Shown piece after piece: positions 12,107-24,599 of a stretch of DNA of 64,000 nt (its first letter is position 1; each line of letters begins with the position of its first letter). Where the stretch lies: NCBI GenBank assembly GCA_021904315.1, contig CM038918.1, positions 4,045,349-4,109,348 on the forward strand, written 5' to 3'. The notes beneath the pieces are model-generated. The model did no database searches. It saw nothing but the letters and a program-made list of their open reading frames with translations, and was not told where the DNA came from. This stretch comes from Sphagnum magellanicum (Eukaryota > Streptophyta > Sphagnopsida > Sphagnales > Sphagnaceae). Made by a program: the position numbers and the translations under genes.

Positions 12107-15100
12107 CTACTGCCCAGACAGAAGTTGATCCATGGAGGAAAGGGGGCCACCCTGGATGCCAGTGGGTATACGGTGTGATGGGTGCATCTGTCCTACATTC
12201 ATCAGTAACTGTGCCAGCCATCTTCGAGTTGTTAGATCCTCCTGCAACCATCCCAACACACATGAACACAAGGATTTACTAAAAGTCCCTTTCTCAGAGG
12301 AGAACTATGCTTCACCAGCACACCAGAGGTCTGTGGAGAGAACGTGAAAGAATAAATTTACTGCTGGAAAGTACAGTTACTGGAGCAGATCCAAGTTGAA
12401 TCGACACAGGCATGTTGCAAAGAACAGTCATTCACGTTAAGTCCCATGTGTCCTATCAGAAGTGGACATAGATCCAAGTTTCTGTTATGCAAGGACCAGC
12501 CCTGCTACCTTTTATGGGTTCTTTAACTTACAACTTGAGAATATACAAGAGCAGCATTAAAAGCATTTACCCGAAGACAGTTAGTGAAGGTTCCATTTTG
12601 AAGAAAGTCAGGAAGGCAATTTTTCAAGGCTTCACATGCCCTGCAAGACATTACACACAGCTCCTGAGTTACTGTGCCACAAGATGCCAATGGGAAAAAC
12701 ACACAGTCCTTCCATTTTAAGATATTGCACATGAAATCTCAATGAATCCTGATGTGGGAAACAATCTTATAGCATTGACTAGCATCTCAAGCCTTTGATG
12801 GCAGAAGGACCTGCTTATCCACTTAAATCAGCCAAGATGACCAAAAAGAGTATTGAAGCAAAGTGAGAGAGATGGAGGAATTGAGCTAACCTAGGGTTAT
12901 CAGAAAGGCGAAGATAGCAGCGGATGATATGCTTGAGAAGGCGCACAGACGGCTGTTCAGCTAGGAGTTGTACCATTGTGGCCAGCACTGCTCCAACAGC
13001 AAAAAAACGCTCTGCTGTTGCACAGATGTAATTCAGCCCTACATCATCCAGCAATATCTTCTGCACTATGAACGTGGCAACCTGCCATCCACCTCCAACT
13101 GGTCATACTCCCCAACTCCCTCTTTGCCACCAAAAGTCATGGCCTTGGTGTTCATACTCCCCAGCTCCCTCTTTGCCACCATGAGTGTAAAAGAACACCA
13201 AGGCCTAACATACAAGATACGCTGCCTCAAGTTATAAACCCTCAGAGAACAGAACTTTCCAACCTAAAACCTAGATGTGCAACTTGAATCGCAAAATAGT
13301 TACCAACATGGATGCTCTCAAAGTTCACACTCATCCAAAAGGAGAACCTCCTTCCATCCCAGCAGCAAGCAGTAGACATTCACACACATGGCTTTGATTG
13401 AGAGAAATTTATCAGACTCACACATGTTTGGACATGTCAATGAGAATTCTCTTTACAACTACACAAGGGCGGGGGGGTATTAACTCACAGTCTTGGAAAG
13501 TTCACTTCCCATCTCCATGGTGCGCAGACAGAGAGGTATAATTTCAGTTGAGAGAAGAAAATTGATGACCTCTGTGTCATCCACCTGTATGGATATCCCA
13601 CACAATTTACTACTGAAAAAATCTGACAACCAAATTGGCTGACCCTCAACTGGTTGGCAACTATTGGCATGCAGCAACCAACTCATAATACACAAAGGAG
13701 CTTACAGTTTACAAGGAACAAGGATGGCATCTCCAAAGCTCACCTTAACAAGGGCACCAATAACACCAAGACTGGTGAGACGTAAGTATTCAAAAGGCCG
13801 GGTCTTGCTCACAGTGTTCAGAAATGGATAGAGATAAAGTGGGATGTGGGCTGCATACCACACTCTTTTCTGTCAGCATAATATATCCAGAGTATTTTCA
13901 ATTCTCTCTCTTGCAAATATTCTTTCTGCCAAACCACTTCATCTGAGAAATCTAAAATTCAAATACAGACCTACTACCAGACTGTGGAGTATTCCTGCTG
14001 GATCTTATGATCTCCAGGAGTGGGTATTCACAGGAAAGCAGAGAAGTGCTTACCATTGAGGAAAAGAGTCCGGGTATCAGGATGCGAAGCCACAACCTGC
14101 ATGGCACAAACAATTAAAGTGCCTTCCCATATTGGCTTTGCATAGGTGATGAAAAGTTACTGGCAAAACACCAAGAAGCACTTATTAAAGAGGAGGAAGG
14201 ACCTACAGGGGAACCTCTTCTCATCAAATTGTCCAACCTGAAGCAAAGCTAGGGCATTGCAAACACGATTAGAGGCCCCTGCAGTGAGAGTAGGTGGAGA
14301 GAGCATGGGATAGATAGAAACAATCTCCTGCAAAACCACACAACACAAAAGAACACCGCAATTTGAGATTTAGCTCTACATTGACACATGTACTTATCTC
14401 TTTGCCAAAAATGCATATACTACATTTAGCTCTTGATCAGCAAGAAAACAAGACAATCAAACTTCAACACATACTGCAGGAGCTATTCATGCAATAAGAC
14501 AGATGAGAGGAAGAGCTTGTAACTATGAAGCTTGCATCCAAATTCCAGGGGTGAAACCATTTTAACCTGTAGAAGTGCTGCTATAGTACCACAGGAATGC
14601 CACAACATTGGAGCCAAGTCTGGAAAGGCCTCCCGTTTCTGCCATACACAGCCATTATCAGTTCCTGATTGAGAAACAATATTCAGAGGTATTCCAAATT
14701 CTGAGGATCCTTAGTCACATTTTCCTTGCATCTAAAAGCCACATAAGAGACCCACATCCTACCATCCCCAATTGCACCAAATTCATTCAGAAGTATCATC
14801 ATGTGAAGAGAAATCACTGATCGAACAGTGAGCAACTTGAGAAGAAGAACCATTGACAAAGACTCAAAATCATCACAACATTAGAGAACCCTTCTAACAC
14901 AAACTTTGCTGCATATTCAAAGGCAACAGATCCTAGGGATTCCCCAACACCCTCTGTGCAAGACGATTAGGTTATTATTGCCTTCCAAATAAGGTTGTAG
15001 CCATGTCGCATTGCTGCTAGTGTGAGGGTTTCTTCGGCTGGAACGACAAACCCTAAAAAGTGGCAGAAGATCTTTCTCACGCATTCCGGTACACAGTGGC

Positions 15101-15386
15101 TCCCTTTTTAAAAACTAAGTGGCGCAAAAGTCAAAACCTAATACAAAGACGTTTTTGATTCACAAAAGAAACAAAGCTGTAATCATGGATTCAAACTTTG
15201 CGAAAGAGGGAAATAAAAATTGCGAAGAGTAAGTAGAACCTAAACCCTAAATCTCTGCAGGGAATGAGAGACAGAGACAGAGACAGAAAGGGAGAGAAGG
15301 AGCTCCACCTTGGACAGGTCCAGAAGTGCATTTTCTCGCTGCTCGGGGACAATTAACTCCAACACCAATTGCTCCGCACTAGTCAT
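12107..15386 (-). CDS. CNOT9: CCR4-NOT complex subunit CNOT9 (RCD1/CAF40)
   Basis: Nine coding exons on the minus strand join in frame to 293 residues: 15309-15386, 14567-14638, 14238-14327, 14054-14096, 13744-13850, 13489-13584, 12891-13081, 12571-12640 and 12107-12241 (stop TAG at 12107-12109). The start is [11 protein letters not shown]. Family hallmarks in order are [109 protein letters not shown] and [23 protein letters not shown]9 is an armadillo-repeat scaffold of the CCR4-NOT deadenylase, acting in cytoplasmic mRNA decay and translational repression. The length fits the family (about 300). All introns are GT-AG. It lacks the glycine/proline-rich N-terminal extension I recall in some angiosperm homologues. 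Substitutions such as [12 protein letters not shown] are unusual but no domain is broken. Confidence 0.93.
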
Positions 15387-15468
15387 CCTTCTCCTTAATT
15401 TTTTCTTCAATGACCACCACCAACACCACCACCAGGAATTTTCCACATAAAACTAAGCTTGCCCGAGC

Positions 15469-15474
15469 TTTATA
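15469..15474 (-). promoter_or_regulatory. Probable TATA box of CNOT9
   Basis: On the minus strand TATAAA lies 83 bp upstream of the CNOT9 ATG, within GGGAATATAAAGCTCG. With a start about 30 bp downstream, the 5' leader would be about 50 nt. This is inferred from motif and position only. Confidence 0.4.
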
Positions 15475-15559
15475 TTCCCATGTCCGAACGACACACAACT
15501 CTGCAACACCACAAGTGCCAGCACTCTGTTTGCCGTTTCTTTCCCTCCTTTTCAGTGCT

Positions 15560-17752
15560 GGTACTGCTGCTACAAAGATGAAGAATTTATATATCTACGT
15601 AAATACAAGAAAAAGAAGAAGAAAACGAGGACGAAGGGGGAGCCATGGAAAGCGCATGGGAAGCTCACCTGCTGCGACTGAAGCTCGACGAGATTGGTCA
15701 CCGATGCTCATGACCTATCTCTTGCTTGTTGCCGCAAAGCTTGAGCTTCGATTAGGGTTTCATCCATTGGTTTTTTTCGTTTGTGTACTTCATGTTGAGT
15801 GTTTGGACATAATTTCATCTAAATTATTTCTCTCATCCATGAAGAGGTTACGAATTGCTTCTTTTCCGTGTAAGTACTTTGCTTTTGTTTTTTTTTGTTT
15901 TGTTGTTTAGGGGTGTTGGACATGTTTTTTTTTCATCCAACTCATTTTCTGGGATTCATTCATCATGAGGGTAGTATTTGCTTGTTTCTTGGTCTACTTT
16001 GTTGGTTGTTGTGTGTTGGACATATTTTTCATCCAACCAATAATGAATCACATAAAACCTTAACAGATGTTAGGTGATGAGCTCTGTTTTGCATTCTTCA
16101 TGGAATGGGTGGCACTCGACATTGTTCAGCTTGGAGTGTTGTGTTGTCTTTGGACAGGATGCATAATGGAAGACGGTGGATGGCAAGTATAAGGTAGAGC
16201 TTCCAATTGCGAGAAGCTAAGTTTTTTGATAGCTGAGTCTTTGAGCTTTGGGGAAGGAAAGAAGATTGTGAGTAGGATGTATGTGTGCTTCAATGTTTGA
16301 GTTTTGTAGAATGCAATCTGTTAGTTGTTGTGGTGGTGGATGAATACCCTTACAATTGATTGAGCCTCCGGTAGAGGACTATGTTTTCTTTCCATTGCAC
16401 CATAGCCTTTTTTGGAGGTTAGACAGATTAGATGGACAATGTAGGGACCAAATGAAGAAAGTGATCAAGGTCTAAGGGGTTTTGAGAGCATTTTACATGA
16501 TGCTCAGTTTTTATGTTTACACCATGTAAAACCCATGGACGAAATCTCTCGTCTCAAGGTCCCTTATTTTTATAAAGCTCCCATCCTAGGGTTTTATCCA
16601 GTGTTGGGTGGTTCTCAAATGCTCACCTGATTTTTGATTCGGTTCTTAGCCCAATTTTCACAATGAGAATCAATTGACACCTTTACATGTGAGAACCAAA
16701 TTGAGAATCGAGTTTAGGTTCTCACATGAATAAGAACTAATCATGAGAACCAATTCAAAATGGTCATGCGAATATAACAAAGGAATTCGATTGGTCAAAT
16801 CAAGTCTATGTCATTGGGAATGGACGCCTTAGAAAAGATCCTAATAGCCATTTGCTTGATCAACAATGGATGTGAAGTGTCATCTCCATTCACTTGCTTA
16901 CTTGTTGGATTGCTAAACCTTATCCCTTGCCACCTTTCTATCATAATTGCACTATCTTTCAACTTGTTGCCATCACCAATAATATTCCAAGCTTTCAATG
17001 GTCGTTGAAAGTAATGTGAGCTATGTACAAGAGATCGCCACCAATATATTAGCATCCATTCTATGTATGGGGTGATGAGTCCATTAAATTTAGGATCTAC
17101 TTGAATGCTAACTTTCGGAAAGGAAATAGTTGCAACTTACATTACAAAAACATTGGTTGCAAATTGCAACAAATCTTCAATTTTTGATTTTTTTTTTCAA
17201 GGTATAAGGTCCAAACCCAAACATAGGGTTTTGATTTTGGTTGGTTTGTTTTTAATTTGAACTTTCCATTTCAACTTTGAATTTAATTTCTCGTTCTTCC
17301 ATTTGTTGTTACAATTTATTTCTTGCATTAGTTATTTTTGTTTATGGGGTTCTTGAAAGGTGTTTTGAAGGAAGGCATTTGAGAACGGCAAAATGTGCAA
17401 CAAACTTGAAAAGACAATTGGGGAGGAGCAACACAAACTACAACTTTTGTTTTGATTTTTATCTACATTTTTTTCAGATTTTATCAATGAGTTTTTTTTA
17501 GCCTTGTTTGTTTTTGCTCTTAACAAATCAAATCATGGGTATCAAATACCAATTCAATGTAAAGAGCTGAAGTTAGATGTCATTTTCCGTTATGAAATAT
17601 GACACAACAAAAGTTTTATTGTGTGGTGTGAATTTATGACTCATAAATGAAACTTCATTTTTTTCACTTTACACTATCAATTGTTTTATTTTGTTTGCAA
17701 ACAATCAAATTTCCATGCATCTTCTCAGTCATGACCTTAACTTTTATTTACA
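15560..17752. other. Spacer, no gene seen
   Basis: The open frames here carry no recognisable domain or splice context. GAGAACC/GGTTCTC motifs recur at 16610-16765, echoing the GGTTCTTTG motif near 10.7 kb. From 17000 the sequence becomes strongly AT-rich. Confidence 0.3.
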
Positions 17753-18881
17753 CTAGTGTGAACCCGGTGCATAATGCACCCGTGCCTCCCCCCCCCGCCG
17801 TTACTTACTTCGGACTGGAAGCAACCTCTCCTCTTGCATGGTTGTTTTGAATGCTCCCCGGAGCTGCTAGCCAGACGTCATCCAAAAAAAAAAAGATAAA
17901 AAAAGAAGCAAATACGTAGCCTTAGATTTTTCTACCCATTTCTTTTTTTTTTTAAATTTTGTTTCTTCATTTTTTTTAATTTAAGAGAAGGGGAGAAAAA
18001 TCTGAAAAAACCAATCCAAAAAAAAAAGATAAAAAAAGAAGCAAATACGTAGCCTTAGATTTTTCTGCCCATTTTTTATTTTTTATTTTTTAATCCAAAA
18101 AAAAGATAAAAAAAGAAGCAAAGACGTAGCCTTAGATTTTTCTGCCCATTTTTTATTTTTTATTTTGTTTCTTCATTTTTGTTAATTTAAGAGAAGGGGA
18201 GAAAAATCCCAAAAAAAAAAATCCAAAAAAAAAAAGATAAAAAAAGAAGCAAATACGTAGCCTTAGATTTTTCTGCCCATTGTTTATTTTTTATTTTTTA
18301 TTTTTTAATCCCAAAAAAAAGATTAAAAAAGAAGCAAAGATGTAGCTTTAGATTTTTCTGCCCATTTCTTATTTTTTATTTTTTATTTTGTTTCTTCATT
18401 TTTGTTAATTTAAGAGAAGGGGAGAAAAATCCGAAAAAACAAATCCAAAAAAAAAAGATTAAAAAAAAAAAAGCAAATACGTAGCCTTAGATTTTTCTGC
18501 CCATTTCTTATTTTTTATTTTTTAATCCAAAAAAAAGATAAAAAAAGAAGCAAATACGTAGCCTTAGATTTTTCTGAAAAAACAAATCCAGAAAAAAGAT
18601 AAAAAAAAGAAGCAAATACGTAGCACAATCGATCTCTGCGGTTCATTTCTAGGGGGTTGCAGAGTCGGCATCGCAGAGACCGTTAACGGGTCAGAACACC
18701 CTGTCATAAACAAACGAACGGACAGACAGTTGTGTAAAAATCAAACGGGTTTCCCGAAGGTGCCAGTTCCAGACGAAAATGCTTTTCCCTATGGCCGGTT
18801 CCGCAGCAGAAACATAAAAAATGATTATGCAGCAGAATGTCACGTCACGGACAGGAAGACCAAGTGAATTTATATATAAGA
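17753..18881 (-). mobile_element. Non-autonomous Helitron, 1129 bp
   Basis: Read on the minus strand, the element starts TCTTATATATAAATTC directly after an A (18882). It ends with the hairpin GGTGCATTATGCACC (17766-17780), nine bases, then CTAG (17753-17756) followed by T. Helitrons are known to insert between A and T, to begin with TC and to end in CTRR preceded by a short hairpin, and all of these are met. No Rep/helicase coding sequence is present, so movement would need a partner elsewhere. Most of the interior is the minisatellite described separately. The 18620-18850 part is GC-richer than its surroundings. Confidence 0.68.
17881..18625. repeat. Higher-order minisatellite inside the Helitron
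   Basis: Eight copies of a core GCAAATACGTAGCCTTAG (some GACGTAG or GATGTAG) start at 17908, 18041, 18118, 18249, 18334, 18473, 18550 and 18612. The spacings are 133, 77, 131, 85, 139, 77 and 62 bp, so long and short units alternate with a super-period of about 210-220 bp. Each core is preceded by an A-run with GATAAAAAAAGAA and followed by TTTTTCTGCCCATTT. The long units add TTAATTTAAGAGAAGGGGAG. Confidence 0.85.
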
Positions 18882-19239
18882 TATGTTATCAAAGCATAAT
18901 CTTGAACATGTGAAATTTCTTTTTGTGTTGCATGTTTTTGTCTTTTGGACCACCTATTGTAACTTTGGTTTTAACTTGCACACTTTTTTTCCAATTTTTT
19001 TTTGTTATGATTTTTCATCTTTTCTTAACTATGGCACCCTTGAAACTTCCTACAAGCTTCAAATTCACCATTTTTTTTTAACCACTAATCCTAATTCTAG
19101 CAACCTTACATTAGGAGATGCTCCATGTCCTTTTGCTTCAGGAGATCCAATAGATCTTTTTGCATTGAATACCTCCTCTGTCAGTTTGCCACCAAACACT
19201 TTTTAGCCTCCTACAATTGTAACATATGTAGCATCTCTA

Positions 19240-20670
19240 TCCTTGAAAGGAAATGGTTTGATGGTTGATGAGAAATTGCAATTGTAGGTACTTTTGAAAA
19301 TCCTAATGGACCTATTGTTATTCAACCAAAAACAAAAAAAAAACTAAATGGGAAATTAATTGGGTTTACAAAAAACATTAGGCTATGAGATTTTTATAGT
19401 CAAAAGATGTTTGTGTAGAAGATGATGAAAATGGTCTGCTATAAAGTTTGTTCACAAATTAAGGGGAGAGAAAAAAAATTTGGTGCCAAAACTTGATTCT
19501 TCAATGAAACATTGTGGTTTATGCAAGTGCACCAAAACCAAATGTGGTTTGTTATTGGGCAATTATTTTTCTTGTCATATTAACCAACCCATGAAAAATG
19601 AAAAGTTGTTTGAATCTATAGGTTGTGACACAATAGCTATTCAAATGGCCAACCAAGGGAAGGTAAAAAAGAAAATTAAGTAGGTTCAATTTGTTGCAAC
19701 ATGGCATTTGTTGCAACAAGGCTATCCTATGACAAATTTTGAAAGTTTCAAGGTTCTATTCCAATTTTTGAAACTTAAAAACTACCTTTGAAAGCATTGG
19801 TTTGATAATACAAGGTGGACCATGGCGGAAGCAATGCACAATAATGTTTTATAAGCCATCAAAGAATGTGTGCAAAAAATGAAATTTATTTCATTGAGTT
19901 GTGATGAGGTCACAACCATTGATAATTAAAGTTGGTTGTCTGCGCATGTTTACATGTGACAGATTTGTGGAAGGGGAACCCAATATTATTGAATAAGTTA
20001 TAACGGGTGGTAGATGGAGCTTATTTTGACAACCTAACTTCTTTGATTGTGTGAAGTTGTATTAAATATGGAGGCTATATAATGAAACAAATATAGCTAA
20101 CAAATTGGTTTGTTTTTTTAGCAAATGGAATCATTGTTTTTTAGGGGTTAAAATGTCCAACTCTATTATGAAACCAACAAGCCCCTTAAAAACGCAGTTT
20201 GATTTTCAAGAGTTGTTAAATGCGACTGGGGTAATTTACCCTTAGTACTAGTTTAATCCTGAGGCAAAGATAACATTTTTTGGGCACGTGCAATCATGCA
20301 ATTACACTTTTGGCACCCCAAAGTATTTGGAAATTCCACTACATTTGTTGGGCCATTGGTAAACCATTTTTTTTTATTAGCATTCTTCAAGCTCATGATA
20401 CAAAACCATTGCCAAGCTACAATGTTACTTCCTCTTGACTGCAACCCAACCACACGTTTGTGGGAGAGGCTTGGGCTTAATGGCATTTTAAACCATCAGC
20501 TCTCAAAGTGGTTTAAATTTGTTGAACTTTGCATGGTGATGGTGTTGGGCAATGTGAAAGATGAACATACATTCTCCAACCTTGTTTTTATGAAATCAAA
20601 GTTGTAGAATCAATTAACAATTCACCTAGGCTTGGTTGTTCGGATGTATGCTTAGACATTTTATATCTTG
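19240..20670 (+). pseudogene. Decayed hAT-family transposase
   Basis: Translation with many stops and frame changes gives a recognisable order. First is a Cys/His-rich zinc-finger region (HCGLCKCTKTKCG, with HINQ further on). Next is KKNH-type sequence degraded to FISLSCDEVTTIDN, then the C-terminal dimerisation motif VLGNVKDEHTFSNLVFMKS followed by LTIHLGLVVRMYA. This is the layout of plant hAT-like proteins (BED/DUF4371 plus hAT C-terminal domain). No terminal inverted repeats were identified. The element cannot encode a working enzyme. Confidence 0.7.
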
Positions 20671-21565
20671 GACACATGTCCTTTTACATAATCATATGTA
20701 ATTGGAATGATCACTAGTTACGTTATGGGGTTTAAGAGTAGGTCTTATGTGAATTTTTATGTTGCTAGGTGAAATTGTTGAAAGTTACAAGCTATTACCA
20801 CAATGCAAAGAAGTTTAATGAGTCTCAGTTGGCAAAATTTCACACTTCTATGGCTCACCTTAACCTCTACTTTCATTGGATTATATGGCAAGTTGCATTG
20901 GATGTAAATTTTGTGTTTCATTAGTTGGTCCAATGACTTTAGTTCATGTGGGTTTCTTTTTTGTACAATGGTAAATTTTAACACTTATTTTCCATATTCT
21001 TTAATAGCCATAGACATTATTGCATTCAAGTTTTTGTCTTCACCTATTTGAACTTATTTCACATTTTATAGCCTTTTGTACTTAGTTTGAAAAAAATGTT
21101 GCCACTTCAACCAAAAACAATTATTTAGGTTTGGCCACTAGGTTTTGAACAAAAATTACTTCATTTATCCACTTTTTAAAAGATAATAATATTTAATTAC
21201 CTAATTATAATCATCAATTGAAAAAAAATGGTGCCACTTTGAAATACATGTACAACCACATAATAGCCAACTAACATACTTGGATAAATTTATTTTCTTT
21301 ATACATATATAAAAATTAAAAACCCACCCTTGTTTGCATACAAATAAGGTGAACAACAACTAGAAGAATCATTGTTTGAAAACATTGTCATTTCAACATA
21401 TGATTTCAATGAAGGATCTATCAATTAGGATTGGTTTGATAATTGGGCAAGTGGACCCCCCAAAAAAAGGAGTTTAAGTGTCTTTAATAAACAACCACTC
21501 ATAAAACATAAAATACTAAGGACCAAGAACCAAACCCAAAGCATTTTGGGTTTTGTTGCAAAGAG
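20671..21565. other. AT-rich spacer, no gene seen
   Basis: Nothing recognisable apart from simple AT-rich sequence downstream of the hAT relic. Confidence 0.3.
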
Positions 21566-21637
21566 CCACATTGATTGGCCCATCACCCCAAAAAAAAAAA
21601 AACTTAAAACATTGGACTACATGCTCATAATATAGTT

Positions 21638-22070
21638 ATTGTGAAGATGAAATTGTGTGATTCATATGAATTAATTCATAGGTGTGCTCACATTTATTTA
21701 TTGGAAGGAGCCATATTGATTGGCCCATCACCAATTTTTTTGGAGCATTCAACATTCCCCAATTGAAGCACTTCTTTGGACACTAATTGCAAAATAGAAA
21801 CAAATATGTTCCCTTTTCAATTTATATATAGGAAAGTTGAACTTTGGGCAAACCATACAAGATAAAACCGAGGTGCTATTGGGAACAACTTGGGGAACCT
21901 TGTGGGAACATGGCAAGAACACATTGAGAACAAAGGAGAATAAAAAACCTCTACCCATCCCTTCCCCGCCCCTCCCTAAAAAAAAAATTGAACCCTTCAT
22001 GAGTGCATGCTAAACCTTCTCATTAGCTACATGAAATTTTTATTTCCAAATCTATTTGTCCCTATTTTTA
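21638..22070. repeat. Dispersed repeat of about 430 bp, copy A
   Basis: This shares an ordered series of blocks with 24055-24560: GCCATATTGATTGGCCCAT, TTATATA then GTTGAAC, AACCATACAAGATAAAACC, a GGGAAC-rich part, ATTGAACCCTTCATGAGTGC and a CATTAGCTACATGAAATTTTT block. A further partial copy of the opening block lies at 21566-21600. It may be a solo LTR or an internal part of a retroelement; no boundaries were resolved. Confidence 0.6.
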
Positions 22071-24054
22071 GTCTATACAAAAAGGGCACAAATCATGGGA
22101 TATGGTGAAACCACACTTTTGCCCATCTTTATAACTTGTGACATTTGAATTCCACTCAAACCTTATGGGATAAACTATGACGGTGTTGGGTGCATGCTCC
22201 ATCACCAAGGTGAAGGTGGAAAAAGAAAGATTTCACATCAACACCAGGGTAAACATGCCCCACCATCAAACATTAGCTTATAACCGTTCATTTTGGTAGA
22301 TCTTTCTCAATTCTTTTCCATTTTGAGTGATTTAAAATTTTATAGGAGCACCTTTTCAAGCTCTAAAAATCATCTTGGAAATGCAAAGCCAAAGGAATAG
22401 ACAAAATAGAACAATAATTTATTTATTTTTCAAATTACAAAATGCATTTTTTTTTCATTTTTTTTCATTTTGACCTCTATTATTTCATTAGTGCATAACT
22501 TTCTCATTTTTTGTTCAAATTGAATGATTTAAACTATTTTAAAATCATCATCTTAAGCTCTACAAATCATCTTGTGACTCTAAAGACAACAAAGGATTAT
22601 TTAAAGATTTTTTGACAGACATGGAAATAACCTATGAGTTGAACAATCAAGATTTTTTTGCAAAATTAATCTCCCCCCTACTTCGGGGGGCTATAACTTT
22701 TTCACGTCTAATCCATTTTGCCAATTTTTAATGCAATAGATGCACCAAGAGGAGAACTCCATCTACTTTTTGGACACCATAAACAATGGGGCCTCCTACA
22801 AAAATGGTGAACAAACCCTACCTTACGTGTTTGGATGTTGGCCAATTTACCCTACTTAATTATAAGGATTATGTCATCACATGCAAATTCAAGTAATTAT
22901 TATTAACACAAGAAATGGACATCTAGGTGGTTACCAACCCATTGGTTCCATCGTTAATGAATTGGTTCTATCATTTTATATATATATTCGCTACTCCCCA
23001 CACTAGAATTGGGGTTGTGTTTTAAAGTCCTTTGAATTGAACTATGTAAGAGGGTTGAAAGGGAGGAGTGAGTTTGGTGAATATTGAAGGAGACCCACAA
23101 TTATGCCCTTATCATCAAATCACCCCTTCACAATAATATGTTGTAAATCCAAACGTTGTTCAACACTTCATTGTTTACCATTATTTAAGAATAGTCCCAC
23201 AAATGATTGATTGTAAAGAACAACATGATCACCATCCCATAAACAAAAGTGTGAATCAAGTTGATCAAGATGCAACATATGCATGAAAGACCTAGTGGAA
23301 ATACATTGCATCATGTATAATCAACGATGTAGAATAACTACTTTTGGGTTAGTTCTAAACTTGTTTATTTCAAATGATAAGATTGTTGATCTTCCATTTA
23401 TATTTTTTTGATTAACCTAACTATTAATGTTAAAAAGTTCTAGTACTACATAATAGTTTATTAGGTTGAGATGAATTTATTTTAGACTCATGTATCTTAA
23501 TTCTTAAAGTTGAATACATTAGAATTTCGTTGATTCCTTTGATGATATTAAAATTGGATCGTAGTTGCAACAATAATTCACAATTTTGGCATTAAATACC
23601 ATGGACTATATATTTGAATCCAATGAAGGAATATCATTCAAGGCAAACAATCGCTTGTAGAACTTGGCTCTAATTTGTTAATCATAATCATATAACTGAT
23701 TAAATGTTTGTTGTGGTGAAAGTTTTTTTTCAATGTTTTCTTAGGAAAAATGGCCTTTGGCTATAACTATTTGTTGAAGTAGAACAAATTGGAGGGCACC
23801 TCCAAGTACATCATGTGAAAATTCAAGGTTTAAACAACTCTTGAAAAGGAAGAATTGTGGGATTTTGTGGTACCAACAAACAAATCTTCAATCTTTAAAA
23901 TCTAGTTGTGAATCAATGAAACGCAAAAAATAGTCAAGAAAAGCTTTGGCCATCATAAAGTTGTTTATTAAAAATAATGTTGTATTTTTAAACTTGTAAT
24001 CACTCCTGGAGATTGTTGGGAAACCTTGAAGAGGTATGAATACAAAAAAAAATG
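22071..24054. other. AT-rich spacer between the two dispersed repeat copies
   Basis: No gene, RNA or recognisable element. Whether this is the interior of an element bounded by the two flanking copies cannot be decided; I found no coding domain in it. Confidence 0.3.
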
Positions 24055-24560
24055 TTAATATTATAACAATTTTGAAATTATGGGACATAATGTCATTCAT
24101 ATTAATTAGTTCATGGGTGCACTCATAACTTTTTCTTTTCCTTTTGAAAGAGCCATATTGATTGGCCCATTGCCAACTTTTTCGGAACATTGAGCACTCC
24201 CTCAATGGAAACACCTCTTTGTACCCCCAGTTACAAAATATAAACAAATGTATTTTCTTACAACCTACCTTTTTAGTTTATATACATGAGAGTTGAACCT
24301 TGGGGAAACCATATGAGATAAAACCAAATGTTATTGGGAATATTTTGAGGATCACATCTGTGAACACTTTGGGAATTTGAAAACCCTTTGGGAACTTGAT
24401 GGGACACATTGGGAACCAGAAGAAAAAACAAAAAATCCTTGATTCCCCCCTCCACCCCAACCCCTCAAAAGAAAAAAATTGGATCGTTCATGAGTGCCTA
24501 TTTTAATCATTCCCATTGGCTACTTGAAATTTTTTATTCCCAAACTATTCATCACCATTT
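24055..24560. repeat. Dispersed repeat of about 430-500 bp, copy B
   Basis: Same orientation and block order as copy A at 21638-22070, visibly diverged and with several indels. A Copia gag relic begins just downstream, but the spacing is shorter than expected between a complete 5' LTR and the gag position seen, so the LTR interpretation stays open. Confidence 0.6.
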
Positions 24561-24599
24561 TTCATTTAGGTTAAGGTAGGGGCAAAATTTTGGGGACAC

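Noticed and set aside
12045..12269. Alternative CNOT9 last-exon frame reading [14 protein letters not shown]
   Set aside because: A superficial resemblance only. The phase-0 exon from 12241 gives the family ending [13 protein letters not shown] in the correct frame and a clean stop at 12107.
15410..15910. 166-codon open frame on the plus strand
   Set aside because: It overlaps the CNOT9 promoter and leader in antisense, begins in an ACC repeat, and has no domain.
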